A stretch of DNA of 64,000 nucleotides from NCEH01 sp043195095 (GTDB lineage Bacteria > Pseudomonadota > Alphaproteobacteria > Rhizobiales > Xanthobacteraceae): NCBI RefSeq assembly GCF_043195095.1, contig NZ_JBAFWN010000012.1, one strand, 5' to 3'. Both the position numbers and the translations under genes were made by a program. Shown one piece after another: positions 18,101-26,418 of the stretch. Below the pieces are notes generated by a model. It saw nothing but the letters and a program-made list of their open reading frames with translations. It was not told the DNA's origin and searched no databases. How positions within the stretch are numbered: the stretch's first letter is position 1; every line of letters starts with the position of its first letter.

Positions 18101-20472
18101 TCCGCCAGCAGCTTGGTGATCTCGGCGGTGCGATCGGCTAGGGCGTCGGTCAGGTTTTCGGCGCGCGCGTCGATGGTCTGGGTGATGCGGGCGACCCGCT
18201 CGTCCAGGCTTGTGGTGGCCGTCTGGGCGGCCGCGCCGAAGCGCTCGTCCATGGTTTCGAGGGTGCCGCGCAGGGTTTCGTTGAGGGCATCCACCTGCGT
18301 GGCGATGCCGTCCACCAGCGCCGGCGCATGTTCGCGCAGCGCGCTGTCGAAGGTGCTGACGCCATCGCGCACGGCCCGGGCCATGAGGGTGCTGTCGCGC
18401 CCGATGCGCTCGGCCAGCTCGCCGCCACGCACCGTGATGGTCTCATCCAGCGCCTTCAGCCGCCCGTCGAGCATGTCCTCGATGGCTTCGCTCTTCGCGG
18501 TGATGGTGGTCACCAGCAGATCGGCGGTTTCGCTGAAGGCCTGTGTCACCTTGCTGCCGCGCGCGCCGATGGCCTCGGTGACCTCGGTGCCGACGGCGCC
18601 AAGCCGGTCGGTCATGTCGGTTCCGGCGCGGGTGAGGGATTCGGCGATCTCGTCGCCCTTCTGCACCAGCGATTCCGTCACCTGGACTCCGCTGCGTTCC
18701 AGGGCCTGGGCCAGGCGGTCGCCGGTGTCGGCCAGGCGGTCCTGCAATGCATCGCTCTGGGCGGCGATGGTCTCGTGGATGCGGTTGCCGGTGGTCTCGA
18801 TGCGATCGGCGAAATCGCCGCCATGCAGCGAGATGGTCTCGGCCACGCGGGCGCCGGTCTCTTCGAGCTTGCGGACGATGTCGCCGCCGCGGGTGGAGAA
18901 TTCCAGCGCCATGGTATCGCCGGTGCGCCGCAGCGTCTCGGTCACGTCGCCGACGCGCTGGGCGATCTCCTCGGTGATCTGTGCGCTGTTGGCGGTGAGG
19001 GTCTCGGCGATCACGGTGCGCGTGGATTCGACGCCGGAATAGACCTCGTCGCTCCAGCGGGACACCAAGAGGGAGACTTCCGTGGTCGCCGACATGAGGG
19101 AGGCGCTGAGGTCGTCGGTGCGCGCCTTCAGCGTGGTTTCGAGCTTCTCGCTGGCCTGGGTCAGGTCGGAGCGCAATTCCGTGCCGGTCATCTGGAGGCG
19201 GTCGATCACCTCATTGCTCTTGGCGTGGATGCCGTCGGCCACCGTGTCGCCGACACGGGTGAGGGTGTCGACCATCTGCTCGCCCTTTTCGGCGAACATC
19301 TCGCCCGCCCGATCGGCGGCCGCGAAGATGTTTTCCTGCATGCGGTCGGCGGTATCGTTCATGTCCGTCACGCGCGCCGCCATATCGGCGTCGAGGCGGG
19401 CGCTGTTGGCCGCGAGCGTGTCGGCGATCACGGTCCGTGTGTTTTCCACATTCGTGCTGACCTCCTCGCTCCAGCGGGAGATCATGCTGGCGAGTTCGCC
19501 GCTGGAGCTGAGAAGGCTCGCATTCAATTCCGCGGTGCGGCTCTTGAGGGCGTCTTCGAGCTTTTCGCTGGACCGGGTGAGGTTGTCGAGGATTTCCCCG
19601 CCGCGCTGGCTGAACACATCGGTGACCCGCTCGGCGGCGGTGAGCACGCCGCTTTCCACCCGGTCGGCGATTTCCTTGATGTCGGTGGACAGCAGGCTGT
19701 CGGCATCCATGATGCCTTCGCGCAGCCGGTCCGTGTGGATCAGGATGTTCTGGCGCTCGGCCTGAAGCTCCTCGATGAGGTTCCGGATGCGGATCTCATT
19801 GCCTTCATAGGCCCGCTCCAGGATCGACACCTCGTTGCGGACCACGGCTTCCAGCTCGGCGGCGCGCGCCACGGCACGGTCGAGGCCTTCGCCCATGGCG
19901 GCCACTTCGCGGCGCACGGCCTGGCCAACCGAAACAACCGCATCGGTGCCGAGGGATTCCGGTTGCGCGAGCCGCAGGGCCACCTCGGTCATGGAGCGCG
20001 CGATCAGCTGCAGATCGCGCGAACGGCGCACCATCGCGGCCATGGCGAAGAAGGCGAGAGGCGGAAGGATCAGGCCGGCGAGGATGGCCAGGAGCGCGGG
20101 AGATGCGAGAATGGCGTTGACGCCGCTCGCCTCCGCGAAGGCCGTGGAGTGGGAGGCAATGGCATAAGCGATGCCGAACACGATCCACACCACCGAGACC
20201 GCAAGCGCCCACCACAGGGGCGCTGCCGAGGAGCGGCGCTGCAACTGGCTGAGCAACTGGCCGACCGTCTGGCGATCGTCATTGGCGGCGCGCCGGCCGG
20301 CGACATCGACCCGCGGACGGTTGCCTGGCGACCGTCCTTCCCGCACCGGCGGAGCCGGCCGTTCGTCCATGGGCGGCGCAACTTCCGCCTCGTCGAGAGG
20401 CAGCGTCAACGCCTCCTGGATCGCCGAGAGGGCGGCCTCCGTGGGATCCTGGATCTTCTTCGGGGTCTTCAT
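15169..20472 (-). CDS. Giant apolipoprotein-like coiled-coil protein, growth-pole-ring (GPR/RgsE)-like
   Basis: A 1767-residue protein. The cytoplasmic N-terminus is about 85 residues and is followed by two membrane helices (about 86-107 and 125-148). About 1300 residues of Ala/Glu/Thr/Leu-rich helical sequence follow, with apolipoprotein A/E-like repeats, including seven tandem 44-residue units at about 795-1102. Then come a Pro/Arg/Glu-rich linker (about 1520-1660) and a conserved C-terminal domain with LWERYKRGERNVFTRKLYTMQGQ. This architecture matches GPR of Agrobacterium and RgsE of Sinorhizobium, which form a ring at the growing pole and support unipolar peptidoglycan synthesis. The ATG at 20472 begins MKTPKKIQDP; an earlier in-frame start would add 16 residues. 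The gene is monocistronic. Confidence 0.78.
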   Translation of the reverse strand: MKTPKKIQDPTEAALSAIQEALTLPLDEAEVAPPMDERPAPPVREGRSPGNRPRVDVAGRRAANDDRQTVGQLLSQLQRRSSAAPLWWALAVSVVWIVFGIAYAIASHSTAFAEASGVNAILASPALLAILAGLILPPLAFFAMAAMVRRSRDLQLIARSMTEVALRLAQPESLGTDAVVSVGQAVRREVAAMGEGLDRAVARAAELEAVVRNEVSILERAYEGNEIRIRNLIEELQAERQNILIHTDRLREGIMDADSLLSTDIKEIADRVESGVLTAAERVTDVFSQRGGEILDNLTRSSEKLEDALKSRTAELNASLLSSSGELASMISRWSEEVSTNVENTRTVIADTLAANSARLDADMAARVTDMNDTADRMQENIFAAADRAGEMFAEKGEQMVDTLTRVGDTVADGIHAKSNEVIDRLQMTGTELRSDLTQASEKLETTLKARTDDLSASLMSATTEVSLLVSRWSDEVYSGVESTRTVIAETLTANSAQITEEIAQRVGDVTETLRRTGDTMALEFSTRGGDIVRKLEETGARVAETISLHGGDFADRIETTGNRIHETIAAQSDALQDRLADTGDRLAQALERSGVQVTESLVQKGDEIAESLTRAGTDMTDRLGAVGTEVTEAIGARGSKVTQAFSETADLLVTTITAKSEAIEDMLDGRLKALDETITVRGGELAERIGRDSTLMARAVRDGVSTFDSALREHAPALVDGIATQVDALNETLRGTLETMDERFGAAAQTATTSLDERVARITQTIDARAENLTDALADRTAEITKLLADGTRSSQVALDGTLSSLDTFFAERTQALSEELANRTSEISGTIAESARSSQAAVERSLETLNDMIVQRGQSLTEALEGRTSEIDRLIAEGTRATHAAVEQSLETLNGLFAERGQGLTDALDSRASQIDRAIAEGTRTTKAAVEQSLDTLNGLFAQRSQALSEELASRTTEITRALSEGTRATHAAVEQSLDTLEAFFTQRSENLSDTLTNRTAEIARTLTEGTRSTGAALDQSLESLDAFFGERADSIAEKVAARTAHITQALAEGTDATNAALDQSLNQLDSFFATRSRALSDMVGERANFASRTIGTRADEIAAMLDGRVARIEDLVTGRLAEVTEGLEQRGLAVAESLAGRVEAVTGQMSREAGTVERNLVQLADNVGRGLSLQAESVSAILGARLNEIGDLIDSKSDSFVTALRTTGESAVAQISSTHSTLQADVEGIVERLNTANGTFQQAMGNVVASLTQFEGGFADQVKALESSVGLMGDAASATLGQMDAQVQTLRTLTQGALKDIAGLTTRFEEQGRLVRAASEQLGQSHEQVDQTLSNRRVAIEQLATSLTERVQDLDERLQGFHGTLEQSLQTAQKRAREIAAIVADSASSSSKALESQMERMRSSSDAERERMMQALTSTYQSALTDVNGLFEDTGRRFNDVARELKGAAQEVQHSIELAREEMKRGILELPAETEASAATMRRAVAEQIKALAELNEIVARQGQSADIAAPAGRVIAREGASVAPRDPIARDTAVREARREPAREAPRDARPEPVQPVRTRAEPPSVPVGPFEPNRRPAPRRPEPAPERAQDPRPAARAPQQRETEDNAREGWLSELLARASGDLAEAKLDPKPEPVRPAPRPARERPHHHTIESLDSLSVDIARMIDHQAAVELWERYKRGERNVFTRKLYTMQGQQTFEELRRKYRADAEFHEIVDRYVAEFERLLDQVAADDRGNVLTKTYLTSDTGKVYTMLAHAAGRFD
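17167..18090 (-). repeat. Seven in-frame 132-base (44-residue) tandem repeats
   Basis: Read on the minus strand, seven consecutive 44-residue units align without gaps. They share the pattern A-x-E/D-QSL-x-x-L near the start, R-x-x-x-L in the middle, R-T/A-x-x-I then A-x-GTR at the end. 44 is four hendecads, the periodicity of apolipoprotein-like amphipathic helices. The units are diverged at DNA level, so this is an old protein repeat rather than a recent expansion. Confidence 0.88.
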
Positions 20473-20778
20473 GGTGGCCGTTCGCCTCTGTCGCGGGGAT
20501 CGACGCGCATGCACGTCCATCGACCGAACTTCGCTCGAAATCGTCGGGTTGCGGAGAGCAAGCGCTTTCCAGAACCAGACGGTTTACCTTACCTTATCTT
20601 AACTATGACCGGGTGGTGATTGGAACCGTGCCCGGCCACACATATGAAGATATCGTTAACAAGCGCGCCGTCTTAGGTCTGGCCTTGCACATCAGCGGCG
20701 GTTATAGCCGCTCCAGCGGGCGGGCACGCCGCGGCCTGCTGCGGAACCTTTGGGACTGAGCGGGAGACTGAGCGAGAC
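20473..20778. other. Divergent intergenic region
   Basis: About 300 bases between the polar-growth gene (minus) and the ferredoxin gene (plus). It holds an AT-richer patch at about 20578-20606 and another at 20640-20670, probably the two promoters. No RNA gene or further ORF is recognisable. Confidence 0.5.
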
Positions 20779-21099
20779 ATGCCGCGCATTACATTCGTTT
20801 CCTTTGATGGTGTCGCCCGGACCTTCACAGCACCGGAAGGCAGTACCGCCATGGAGGTCGCCGTCCGGCATCTCGTGCCAGGCATTGATGCGGAGTGCGG
20901 CGGCGCCTGTTCCTGTGCCACCTGCCACGTCTATGTGGACGAAGCATGGCGCGCGGCGGTGGGGGAGCCCCAGGGCATGGAAGAAGACATGCTCGATTTT
21001 GCCCGCGACGTGCGCCCCACCTCGCGCCTGTCCTGCCAGATCGTGCTGGATGCGAAGCTCGACGGGCTGGTTCTGCACACCCCCGAATTCCAGGGCTGA
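20779..21099 (+). CDS. [2Fe-2S] ferredoxin, adrenodoxin/putidaredoxin type
   Basis: A 106-residue ferredoxin with cluster ligands C40, C46, C49 (CGGACSCATC, C-x5-C-x2-C) and C86 in RLSCQIV. The MEED segment near residue 67-70 and the total length fit vertebrate-type ferredoxins that feed P450s or iron-sulfur assembly. No P450 or ferredoxin reductase gene is adjacent, so a general electron donor role is more likely. Confidence 0.92.
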   Translation: MPRITFVSFDGVARTFTAPEGSTAMEVAVRHLVPGIDAECGGACSCATCHVYVDEAWRAAVGEPQGMEEDMLDFARDVRPTSRLSCQIVLDAKLDGLVLHTPEFQG

Positions 21100-21220
21100 G
21101 GCGCTTTCGGCCGCGCCTTCGTCCCGCGCCAGGGTGGACTGCCGGAGCCGGCGCGCGCGCCGCTCATCCTTCTTTTACGTCTCGCAGCCACAATATCGCC
21201 CGGGGCGACGAGGATACACC

Positions 21221-22090
21221 ATGGCGAGAGTCACCGCTTCGGCCGAGAGATACGCTGCCGTGCCGTCCTTGAGTTTTCATCCACCGACCATCCTGGTGTT
21301 CGATTCCGGGCTTGGCGGCCTGTCCGTTTTCCGGGAAATCACCCGCCTGCGGCCGGACGCCCATTATGTCTACGCGGCTGACGATGCCGGGTTCCCCTAT
21401 GGGGCCCTGAGCGATTCAGCGCTTTCCGGCCGCGTCTGTGACGTGATGGACGTGATGTTGCCGGCGGTGCGTCCTGATATCGTGGTGGTCGCGTGCAACA
21501 CCGCGTCCACCCTGGCGCTGCCCGTTCTGCGCGCGCGCTATGGCGTCCCCTTCGTCGGCACGGTGCCCGCCATCAAACCAGCCTGTGCCGCCTCCGTATC
21601 CCGGCGGGTGAGCGTGCTCGCGACGCCCGGCACCGTGCGGCGCGATTATACGAGCGCCCTGATCCGCGAATTCGCCAGTTCCTGCCAGGTGGCGCTCGTG
21701 CCGAGCGAGCGGCTGGCCGGCATCGCCGAATCCCTCATCCAGGGCATTCCGGTAGACGATGCCGACATCCGAGCGGAAATCGCACCCTGCTTCGTGCGTG
21801 ATGCGGGCGGACGCACCGACACGGTGGTTCTCGCCTGCACCCATTATCCGCTGATCCTCGACCAGTTGCGCCGGCTCGCGCCGTGGCCGGTCGCCTGGGT
21901 CGATCCCGCGGAAGCCATCGCGCGGCGCGTCGTGTCGCTGCTCGGCCCCACGGCATTTGCCAGCAGTCCGGGTCCGGTGCGATTGATCTCGACCGGCCGT
22001 GCGCTGGATGCGGCGCTCGTCAGCGCTCTCGTGCAGCGCCGGGTCGAGATGCCGGAGATTTTGTCCACCCAGCTTGCTGTGGCATCCTAG
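21221..22090 (+). CDS. murI: Glutamate racemase
   Basis: A 289-residue enzyme with both catalytic cysteines in VACNTAST and LACTHYP and the opening DSGLGGLSVFREI. It interconverts L- and D-glutamate for peptidoglycan. The ATG at 21221 has GAGG seven bases upstream. It is followed closely by a lytic transglycosylase gene, so the two may share a transcript for cell-wall work. Confidence 0.93.
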   Translation: MARVTASAERYAAVPSLSFHPPTILVFDSGLGGLSVFREITRLRPDAHYVYAADDAGFPYGALSDSALSGRVCDVMDVMLPAVRPDIVVVACNTASTLALPVLRARYGVPFVGTVPAIKPACAASVSRRVSVLATPGTVRRDYTSALIREFASSCQVALVPSERLAGIAESLIQGIPVDDADIRAEIAPCFVRDAGGRTDTVVLACTHYPLILDQLRRLAPWPVAWVDPAEAIARRVVSLLGPTAFASSPGPVRLISTGRALDAALVSALVQRRVEMPEILSTQLAVAS

Positions 22091-22111
22091 CCGCCAATCA
22101 GGAACACCATC

Positions 22112-23356
22112 GTGAGCCTCAAGCTGGACCGCCGCACCTTTACGACGGGCCTGATCGGCGCAGGCCTCGCAGGTGTCCTTGCGTCACCTTCGCTGGCGCA
22201 GAGCGCGGCCCAGCCGTTTGCCGCCTGGGTGCAGAAATTCCGCGCCCGTGCCCAGGCGCGCGGCATTTCCGACCAGGTCTACGATCGCGTGTTCGCAGAG
22301 GTGGTACCGGACAAGAGCGTCTACGCCCAAGATCGCTCGCAGCCGGAATTTCAGGAGCAGACCTGGCAATATCTGAACCGTCGTGTGTCCGACTGGCGCA
22401 TCGCCACCGGAAAGAAGCGGGCGGCGGAATATGCCGCGCTGCTCGGCCGGATCGAATCCGATTTCGGCGTCGATCGCCGCATCATGCTCGGCTATTGGGG
22501 CATGGAATCGGCCTTCGGCGACGTGGTCGAAAATCCCAAGCACATGAAGCCGGTGTTCAATTCGCTCTCGGCCTTGGCGTGGGGGGAACCGCGCCGGCGC
22601 AAATATTGGGAGACGGAGCTTCTGAATGCGCTGGTGATTGTCCAGCGCGGGTGGGGCACGCCAAGCGAGATGGTGGGCTCCTGGGCCGGTGCCATGGGTC
22701 ATACCCAGTGGATGCCGGAAGTCTGGCTCAACATGGGCGTGGATTATGACGGCAATGGCCGCATCTCGCCGTTCGGAAAGCCCGACGATGCCTTGGCCGG
22801 GACCGCCAATTTCATTCTGAAGCGGGGCAAATACCGGCGCGGGGAGCCATGGGGCTTAGAGGCACGCTTGCCGCCCGGCTTCAACATGTCGCAAGCCGAC
22901 GGCAAGACCACGCGGACCCTCGCCGACTGGGGCGGGCTCGGCGTTACCACGATTGATGGCCAGTCGCTCGCTGGCTATGACGACAACGCCCGGCTCTGGC
23001 TTCCCGGCGGGCCCGGCGGGCCGGCGCTGCTTCTGCTCCACAATTTCTATGCGATCCGCTCCTATAACCCATCCTCCAACTATGCGCTCGCGGTCGCGCA
23101 TCTCGGCGACCGCGTGATGGGGGAGGGGCCTTTCGAAACGCCCTGGCCTGGTGGCGAGCGTGCTTTGACCTTGCCGGAGATACAGGAAATCCAGCAACGG
23201 CTGACCGCGATCGGCTTCAACACGGGCGGTACCGACGGCCGGGTAGGGCAGGACACCATGCGCGCGGTGCGCGGTTTCCAACAGAAGGTCGGTCTTTCGC
23301 CGGCGGACGGCTATCCGGGCATCGCCGTGCTGGAGGCATTGCGCAGGGCGCGGTGA
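22112..23356 (+). CDS. Lytic murein transglycosylase (MltB-like) with peptidoglycan-binding domain
   Basis: A 414-residue exported protein. The N-terminus has a twin-arginine-like DRRTF followed by a hydrophobic stretch and ASPSLAQ cleavage. The SLT_2 domain spans about 37-330, with the catalytic Glu in GYWGMESAFGD. A C-terminal PG_binding_1 domain (about 345-410) starts at LTLPEIQEIQQRLTAIG. The enzyme cleaves glycan strands to 1,6-anhydro-muropeptides in the periplasm. The start is a GTG. The last 46 bases overlap the convergent amidotransferase gene. Confidence 0.9.
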   Translation: MSLKLDRRTFTTGLIGAGLAGVLASPSLAQSAAQPFAAWVQKFRARAQARGISDQVYDRVFAEVVPDKSVYAQDRSQPEFQEQTWQYLNRRVSDWRIATGKKRAAEYAALLGRIESDFGVDRRIMLGYWGMESAFGDVVENPKHMKPVFNSLSALAWGEPRRRKYWETELLNALVIVQRGWGTPSEMVGSWAGAMGHTQWMPEVWLNMGVDYDGNGRISPFGKPDDALAGTANFILKRGKYRRGEPWGLEARLPPGFNMSQADGKTTRTLADWGGLGVTTIDGQSLAGYDDNARLWLPGGPGGPALLLLHNFYAIRSYNPSSNYALAVAHLGDRVMGEGPFETPWPGGERALTLPEIQEIQQRLTAIGFNTGGTDGRVGQDTMRAVRGFQQKVGLSPADGYPGIAVLEALRRAR

Positions 23357-24066
23357 GCGTCGACCACTGCGCGGAAATTGCGATACAGCCGCTCGGCTTG
23401 CGTTCGGAAGACCGGCAGGAGGTCGGCGACATCCTGCTCCAGAAGCGCCTGACCACCTTCGCCGGTGATGCTTTCGAGCGCGCAGCGATATTCGTCGATG
23501 ACGCCCCATTCGGGGACCGTCTCTTCGGTCAGCTCCACATGATACTGAATGCCGAAGGCGCTCGCCCCAACCTGCAGCGCCTGGATGGGGCAATGGGCGT
23601 TTGCCGCGAGCACCACGGCGCCCTCGGGCGGCGCGGTCACGGCCGCGCCATGCCATTGCAGCGTTGGAAAGCTGGCCGCAGTGCCCGCAAACAAGGGCGA
23701 GGCCGCGCCGTCCGAAGTGAGCGCGACATCGCGAACCCCGACTTCCGGCGTCGGCATAAGACCCACGGTGCCGCCCAAGGCATCCGCCAGCAATTGATGG
23801 CCGAAGCAGATGCCGAGATAGGGGCGGCCTGCACGCACCCAATCGCGGATCGCCCGTTTCTCGGCGACGAGCCAGGGATGCGCTTCTTCCTGCCACACAT
23901 CCATGGGGCCGCCGAACGCCATGAGCGCGTCATAGGGCGCAAGATCGGGAATGGCCTCCCCTTCGTCCAGCTCGACCGCGTCCCATTGGACGCCATCCGC
24001 TTCCATGAACTCCCGGAAGCTGCCGGGATGCTCAGCGGCCGCGTGCTGAAAGACCAGGACCTTCAT
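23311..24066 (-). CDS. Class I glutamine amidotransferase-like protein
   Basis: A 251-residue stand-alone GATase domain with the nucleophile elbow GICFGHQL (Cys), the catalytic His in FGIQYHVE and the GGPMDVWQEE oxyanion segment. Relatives are annotated as GMP synthase-like glutamine amidotransferases; some hydrolyse gamma-glutamyl compounds. The true substrate cannot be read from sequence. The last 14 residues lie in the tail-to-tail overlap with the transglycosylase gene. Confidence 0.85.
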   Translation of the reverse strand: MKVLVFQHAAAEHPGSFREFMEADGVQWDAVELDEGEAIPDLAPYDALMAFGGPMDVWQEEAHPWLVAEKRAIRDWVRAGRPYLGICFGHQLLADALGGTVGLMPTPEVGVRDVALTSDGAASPLFAGTAASFPTLQWHGAAVTAPPEGAVVLAANAHCPIQALQVGASAFGIQYHVELTEETVPEWGVIDEYRCALESITGEGGQALLEQDVADLLPVFRTQAERLYRNFRAVVDAHRALRNASSTAMPG

Positions 24067-24139
24067 GTCGACGCGCTCCCCGGCGATAGTGCTGCGTTGC
24101 AAAATATGCCACGTGGTGGCGTCGGCAAAGCACCCTGCG

Positions 24140-24168
24140 TTGACAGGGCGCTCATCTGCGACTAGAAG
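24140..24168 (+). promoter_or_regulatory. Sigma70-type promoter for rpsD
   Basis: TTGACA at 24140-24145, a 17-base spacer and TAGAAG at 24163-24168 form a good housekeeping promoter. This predicts a leader of about 170 bases before the rpsD ATG, long enough for S4 autoregulation, although I see no defined pseudoknot. Confidence 0.6.
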
Positions 24169-24346
24169 CCCCGTTCTCGCTGGGTGAGCAATCCCCCGGC
24201 GGGAAGGCTATTTGGCGTTTCACGCACCCGTGGACCTTCGGCAGCGCGCCGCAGGACCTGTCAGTGGATTTCGAACGTGTTCGGAAGCCGCAGAGGAGGG
24301 GTCGCGATCCAAACCCAATGAAAACGAAACTAAGGATCCGCGTTAC

Positions 24347-24964
24347 ATGAGCAAGCGCATTGCGGCGAAGCATAAAATCGATCGCCGTATGGGTGAAAAC
24401 ATTTGGGGCCGCCCGAAGAGCCCCGTCAATCGCCGCGAATACGGCCCCGGCCAGCACGGCCAGCGCCGCAAGGGCAAGCTTTCGGACTTCGGCGTGCAGC
24501 TGCGCGCCAAGCAGAAGCTGAAGGGCTATTATGGCTCCATCGGCGAGAAGCAGTTCTACGCCGTTTATGTGGAAGCCTCCCGCCTCAAGGGCGACACCGG
24601 CGCCAACCTGATCGGCCTGCTCGAGCGTCGCCTCGATGCGGTGGTCTATCGCGCCAAGTTCGTTCCCACCGTGTTCGCCGCCCGCCAGTTCGTGAGCCAC
24701 GGCCACGTCAAGGTGAACGGCCGCCGCGTCAACATCCCGTCCTACCTGGTGAAGGTCGGCGACGTGATCGAGGTCAAGGATTCCTCCAAGCAGCTCGCTC
24801 TGGTGCTGGAAGCCTCCCAGCTCGCCGAGCGTGACGTGCCGGACTTCCTGGAAGTCGACCACAACAAGATGGCTGCCACCTTCGTGCGCATCCCGGAGCT
24901 CAATGAAGTGCCGTATCCGGTGCAGATGGAGCCCAATCTGGTCGTCGAATTCTATTCGCGCTGA
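24347..24964 (+). CDS. rpsD: 30S ribosomal protein S4
   Basis: A 205-residue S4 protein. The N-terminal part has GRPKSPVNRREYGPGQHGQ and the S4 RNA-binding domain has RRLDAVVYRAKF and ARQFVSHGHVKVNGRRVNIPS. It lacks the N-terminal zinc cysteines, as in other alphaproteobacteria. It is monocistronic with its own promoter and terminator and lies outside the main ribosomal operons, as is usual in this class. Confidence 0.98.
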   Translation: MSKRIAAKHKIDRRMGENIWGRPKSPVNRREYGPGQHGQRRKGKLSDFGVQLRAKQKLKGYYGSIGEKQFYAVYVEASRLKGDTGANLIGLLERRLDAVVYRAKFVPTVFAARQFVSHGHVKVNGRRVNIPSYLVKVGDVIEVKDSSKQLALVLEASQLAERDVPDFLEVDHNKMAATFVRIPELNEVPYPVQMEPNLVVEFYSR

Positions 24965-24987
24965 TCCAACCGATCGCGAGATTTTGG

Positions 24988-25013
24988 AAAAGGCCGCCCT
25001 CGGGCGGCCTTTT
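24988..25013. terminator. Rho-independent terminator after rpsD
   Basis: AAAAGGCCGCC paired with GGCGGCCTTTT around a CTCG loop, 24 bases after rpsD. The A-rich upstream arm lets it also serve the convergent MgtC-family gene. Confidence 0.9.
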
Positions 25014-25045
25014 CTGTTTCTGGGCGAACGACGTGGGGTCGGTGC

Positions 25046-25738
25046 TTAGACTTCCCAGTCCAATTGCAGCACGCCGGGCTTGGAAGCGAGCAGCTCCAGG
25101 AGCGCGGGCGCTTCCGCTACGCTGCGGACCGACCACCACAGGTCGAAATGCAGTTCGCGCTGTCCCGTGACCGGCTCCACCCGCAGCGAATAGTGGCGCA
25201 CCTTCATGGCCGCCTCTCCCAGGAGCTTGCGGATCACGGCTTCCGAGGGTCCGTCGCGCCCGAGGACCAGGCTGAGCTTGACCGGCCTCTTGTGCGCCAT
25301 CTTCTCTTCGACCCGCTTCAGCCCCCACAGGGTAAGAAGCCCGAGCCCGAGTGCCATTCCGCCCAATGCGAATTGGCCGGCACCGAAGCACAGGCCCATC
25401 ACCGTGACGTACCAGAGGCTGGCTGCGGTGGTGACGCCCAGCGTCAACCCTTCGCGATGGAGCACCGCGCCGGCGCCGATGAAGCCGACGCCGGTGAGGA
25501 TGCCGAGCGGCAATCGCATCACATCGGTCTGCACGAAGGAGTCCGGACCCTTGCCACTCAGCGTCAGCAGCAGATTCGCACTGATCATCGCGACGCAGGC
25601 TGCGATGCCGACGATGATGTTGGTGCGTAGGCCGGCGGCGCGCTGCTGGGTGCCGCGATCAAGCCCGATCAACCCACAAGCGATGAAGGCGCAGGCGAGG
25701 CGCAGGGCGATATCGGCCCAATCGGGGTGAAGCGGCAT
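25046..25738 (-). CDS. MgtC/SapB family membrane protein
   Basis: A 230-residue protein with about four or five N-terminal membrane helices carrying the MgtC hallmarks LIGLDRGTQQRAAGLRTN and GVGFIGAGAVLH. A soluble ACT-like C-terminal domain covers about 150-230. Family members are linked to magnesium limitation or to inhibition of F1F0-ATPase in pathogens; in environmental bacteria the role is open. No magnesium riboswitch is evident upstream. Confidence 0.87.
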   Translation of the reverse strand: MPLHPDWADIALRLACAFIACGLIGLDRGTQQRAAGLRTNIIVGIAACVAMISANLLLTLSGKGPDSFVQTDVMRLPLGILTGVGFIGAGAVLHREGLTLGVTTAASLWYVTVMGLCFGAGQFALGGMALGLGLLTLWGLKRVEEKMAHKRPVKLSLVLGRDGPSEAVIRKLLGEAAMKVRHYSLRVEPVTGQRELHFDLWWSVRSVAEAPALLELLASKPGVLQLDWEV

Positions 25739-25797
25739 GACGGGCTCCGGCTAGATGCCCGCCAAGCATAAGCACGTCCGGAGCGGAAATGCGCTGC

Positions 25798-26256
25798 CTA
25801 CCAGGACCAGACGCCGAAGCCGATATAGGGTCCGGGTGCGGGGGGAGGCCCGTAGAAACGGGGCGGAGGAGGGTAGAACAGCACCGGCGGCGGCGCGGCA
25901 TAGACGAGCGGGGCCGTGGGCGGCGCGATCACGATGGGTGGCGCGACCGGCACCGGCGCGGGACCGGGCACAACCACCACGGGACCGGGCTGGACATAGG
26001 GCGGGGGAGCGTCGAAACCGAGATAGGCGGCCGACACATAGGCCGGGCCGCGCCAGCTGATGCTGCACCAGGCCGGCGTGCAGCTCATCACCTGCACGTT
26101 CATGCCGCGCACGAGGCTGCCGATGACCGGATAATTGGTGCCGGGACCGGAGCGGACGTTCAGGTCGCCCAGCACCATCGCGGAATCGGCACGCGCGAGA
26201 GAGGCCGGCGCTGCCACACCGAGCCCGGCGACCAGGATTGGAATCCACGCCTTCAT
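25798..26256 (-). CDS. Exported SH3b-domain protein with proline-rich tail
   Basis: A 152-residue precursor: signal peptide (1-23, ending ARADS), a bacterial SH3 domain (about 25-82, LNVRSGPGTNYPVIGSLVRG) and a low-complexity Pro/Val/Ala tail (about 83-152). Such small SH3b proteins are common in Rhizobiales and are thought to bind cell-wall or surface polymers. No catalytic domain is present. Confidence 0.8.
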   Translation of the reverse strand: MKAWIPILVAGLGVAAPASLARADSAMVLGDLNVRSGPGTNYPVIGSLVRGMNVQVMSCTPAWCSISWRGPAYVSAAYLGFDAPPPYVQPGPVVVVPGPAPVPVAPPIVIAPPTAPLVYAAPPPVLFYPPPPRFYGPPPAPGPYIGFGVWSW

Positions 26257-26418
26257 GAGTCACGCTCCAACATTGCGCGCCGCGGCACCTTGCTCCGCCG
26301 TGACGGCGGTTGGCCGACAGGCGGGGAGCATCCGGTCCCTTGGACGGGCTGCTCCCCATGTGCATCGGGAACACTGCGTGAAGCTTGCACTCCAGGAGGA
26401 AGCGCAGAAAGGGAAGGA

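Noticed and set aside
20578..20606. A possible CtrA site (TTAA-N7-TTAA) upstream of the polar-growth gene
   Set aside because: The two half-sites do not have the right spacing and only one TTAA is present.
15145..20619. Very long open frames on the plus strand (for example 15145-18141 and 18328-20619) opposite the polar-growth gene
   Set aside because: They are antisense to a coding sequence with strong codon periodicity in GC-rich DNA, have unnatural composition rich in Arg/Gly/His, lack ribosome sites and resemble no protein family.
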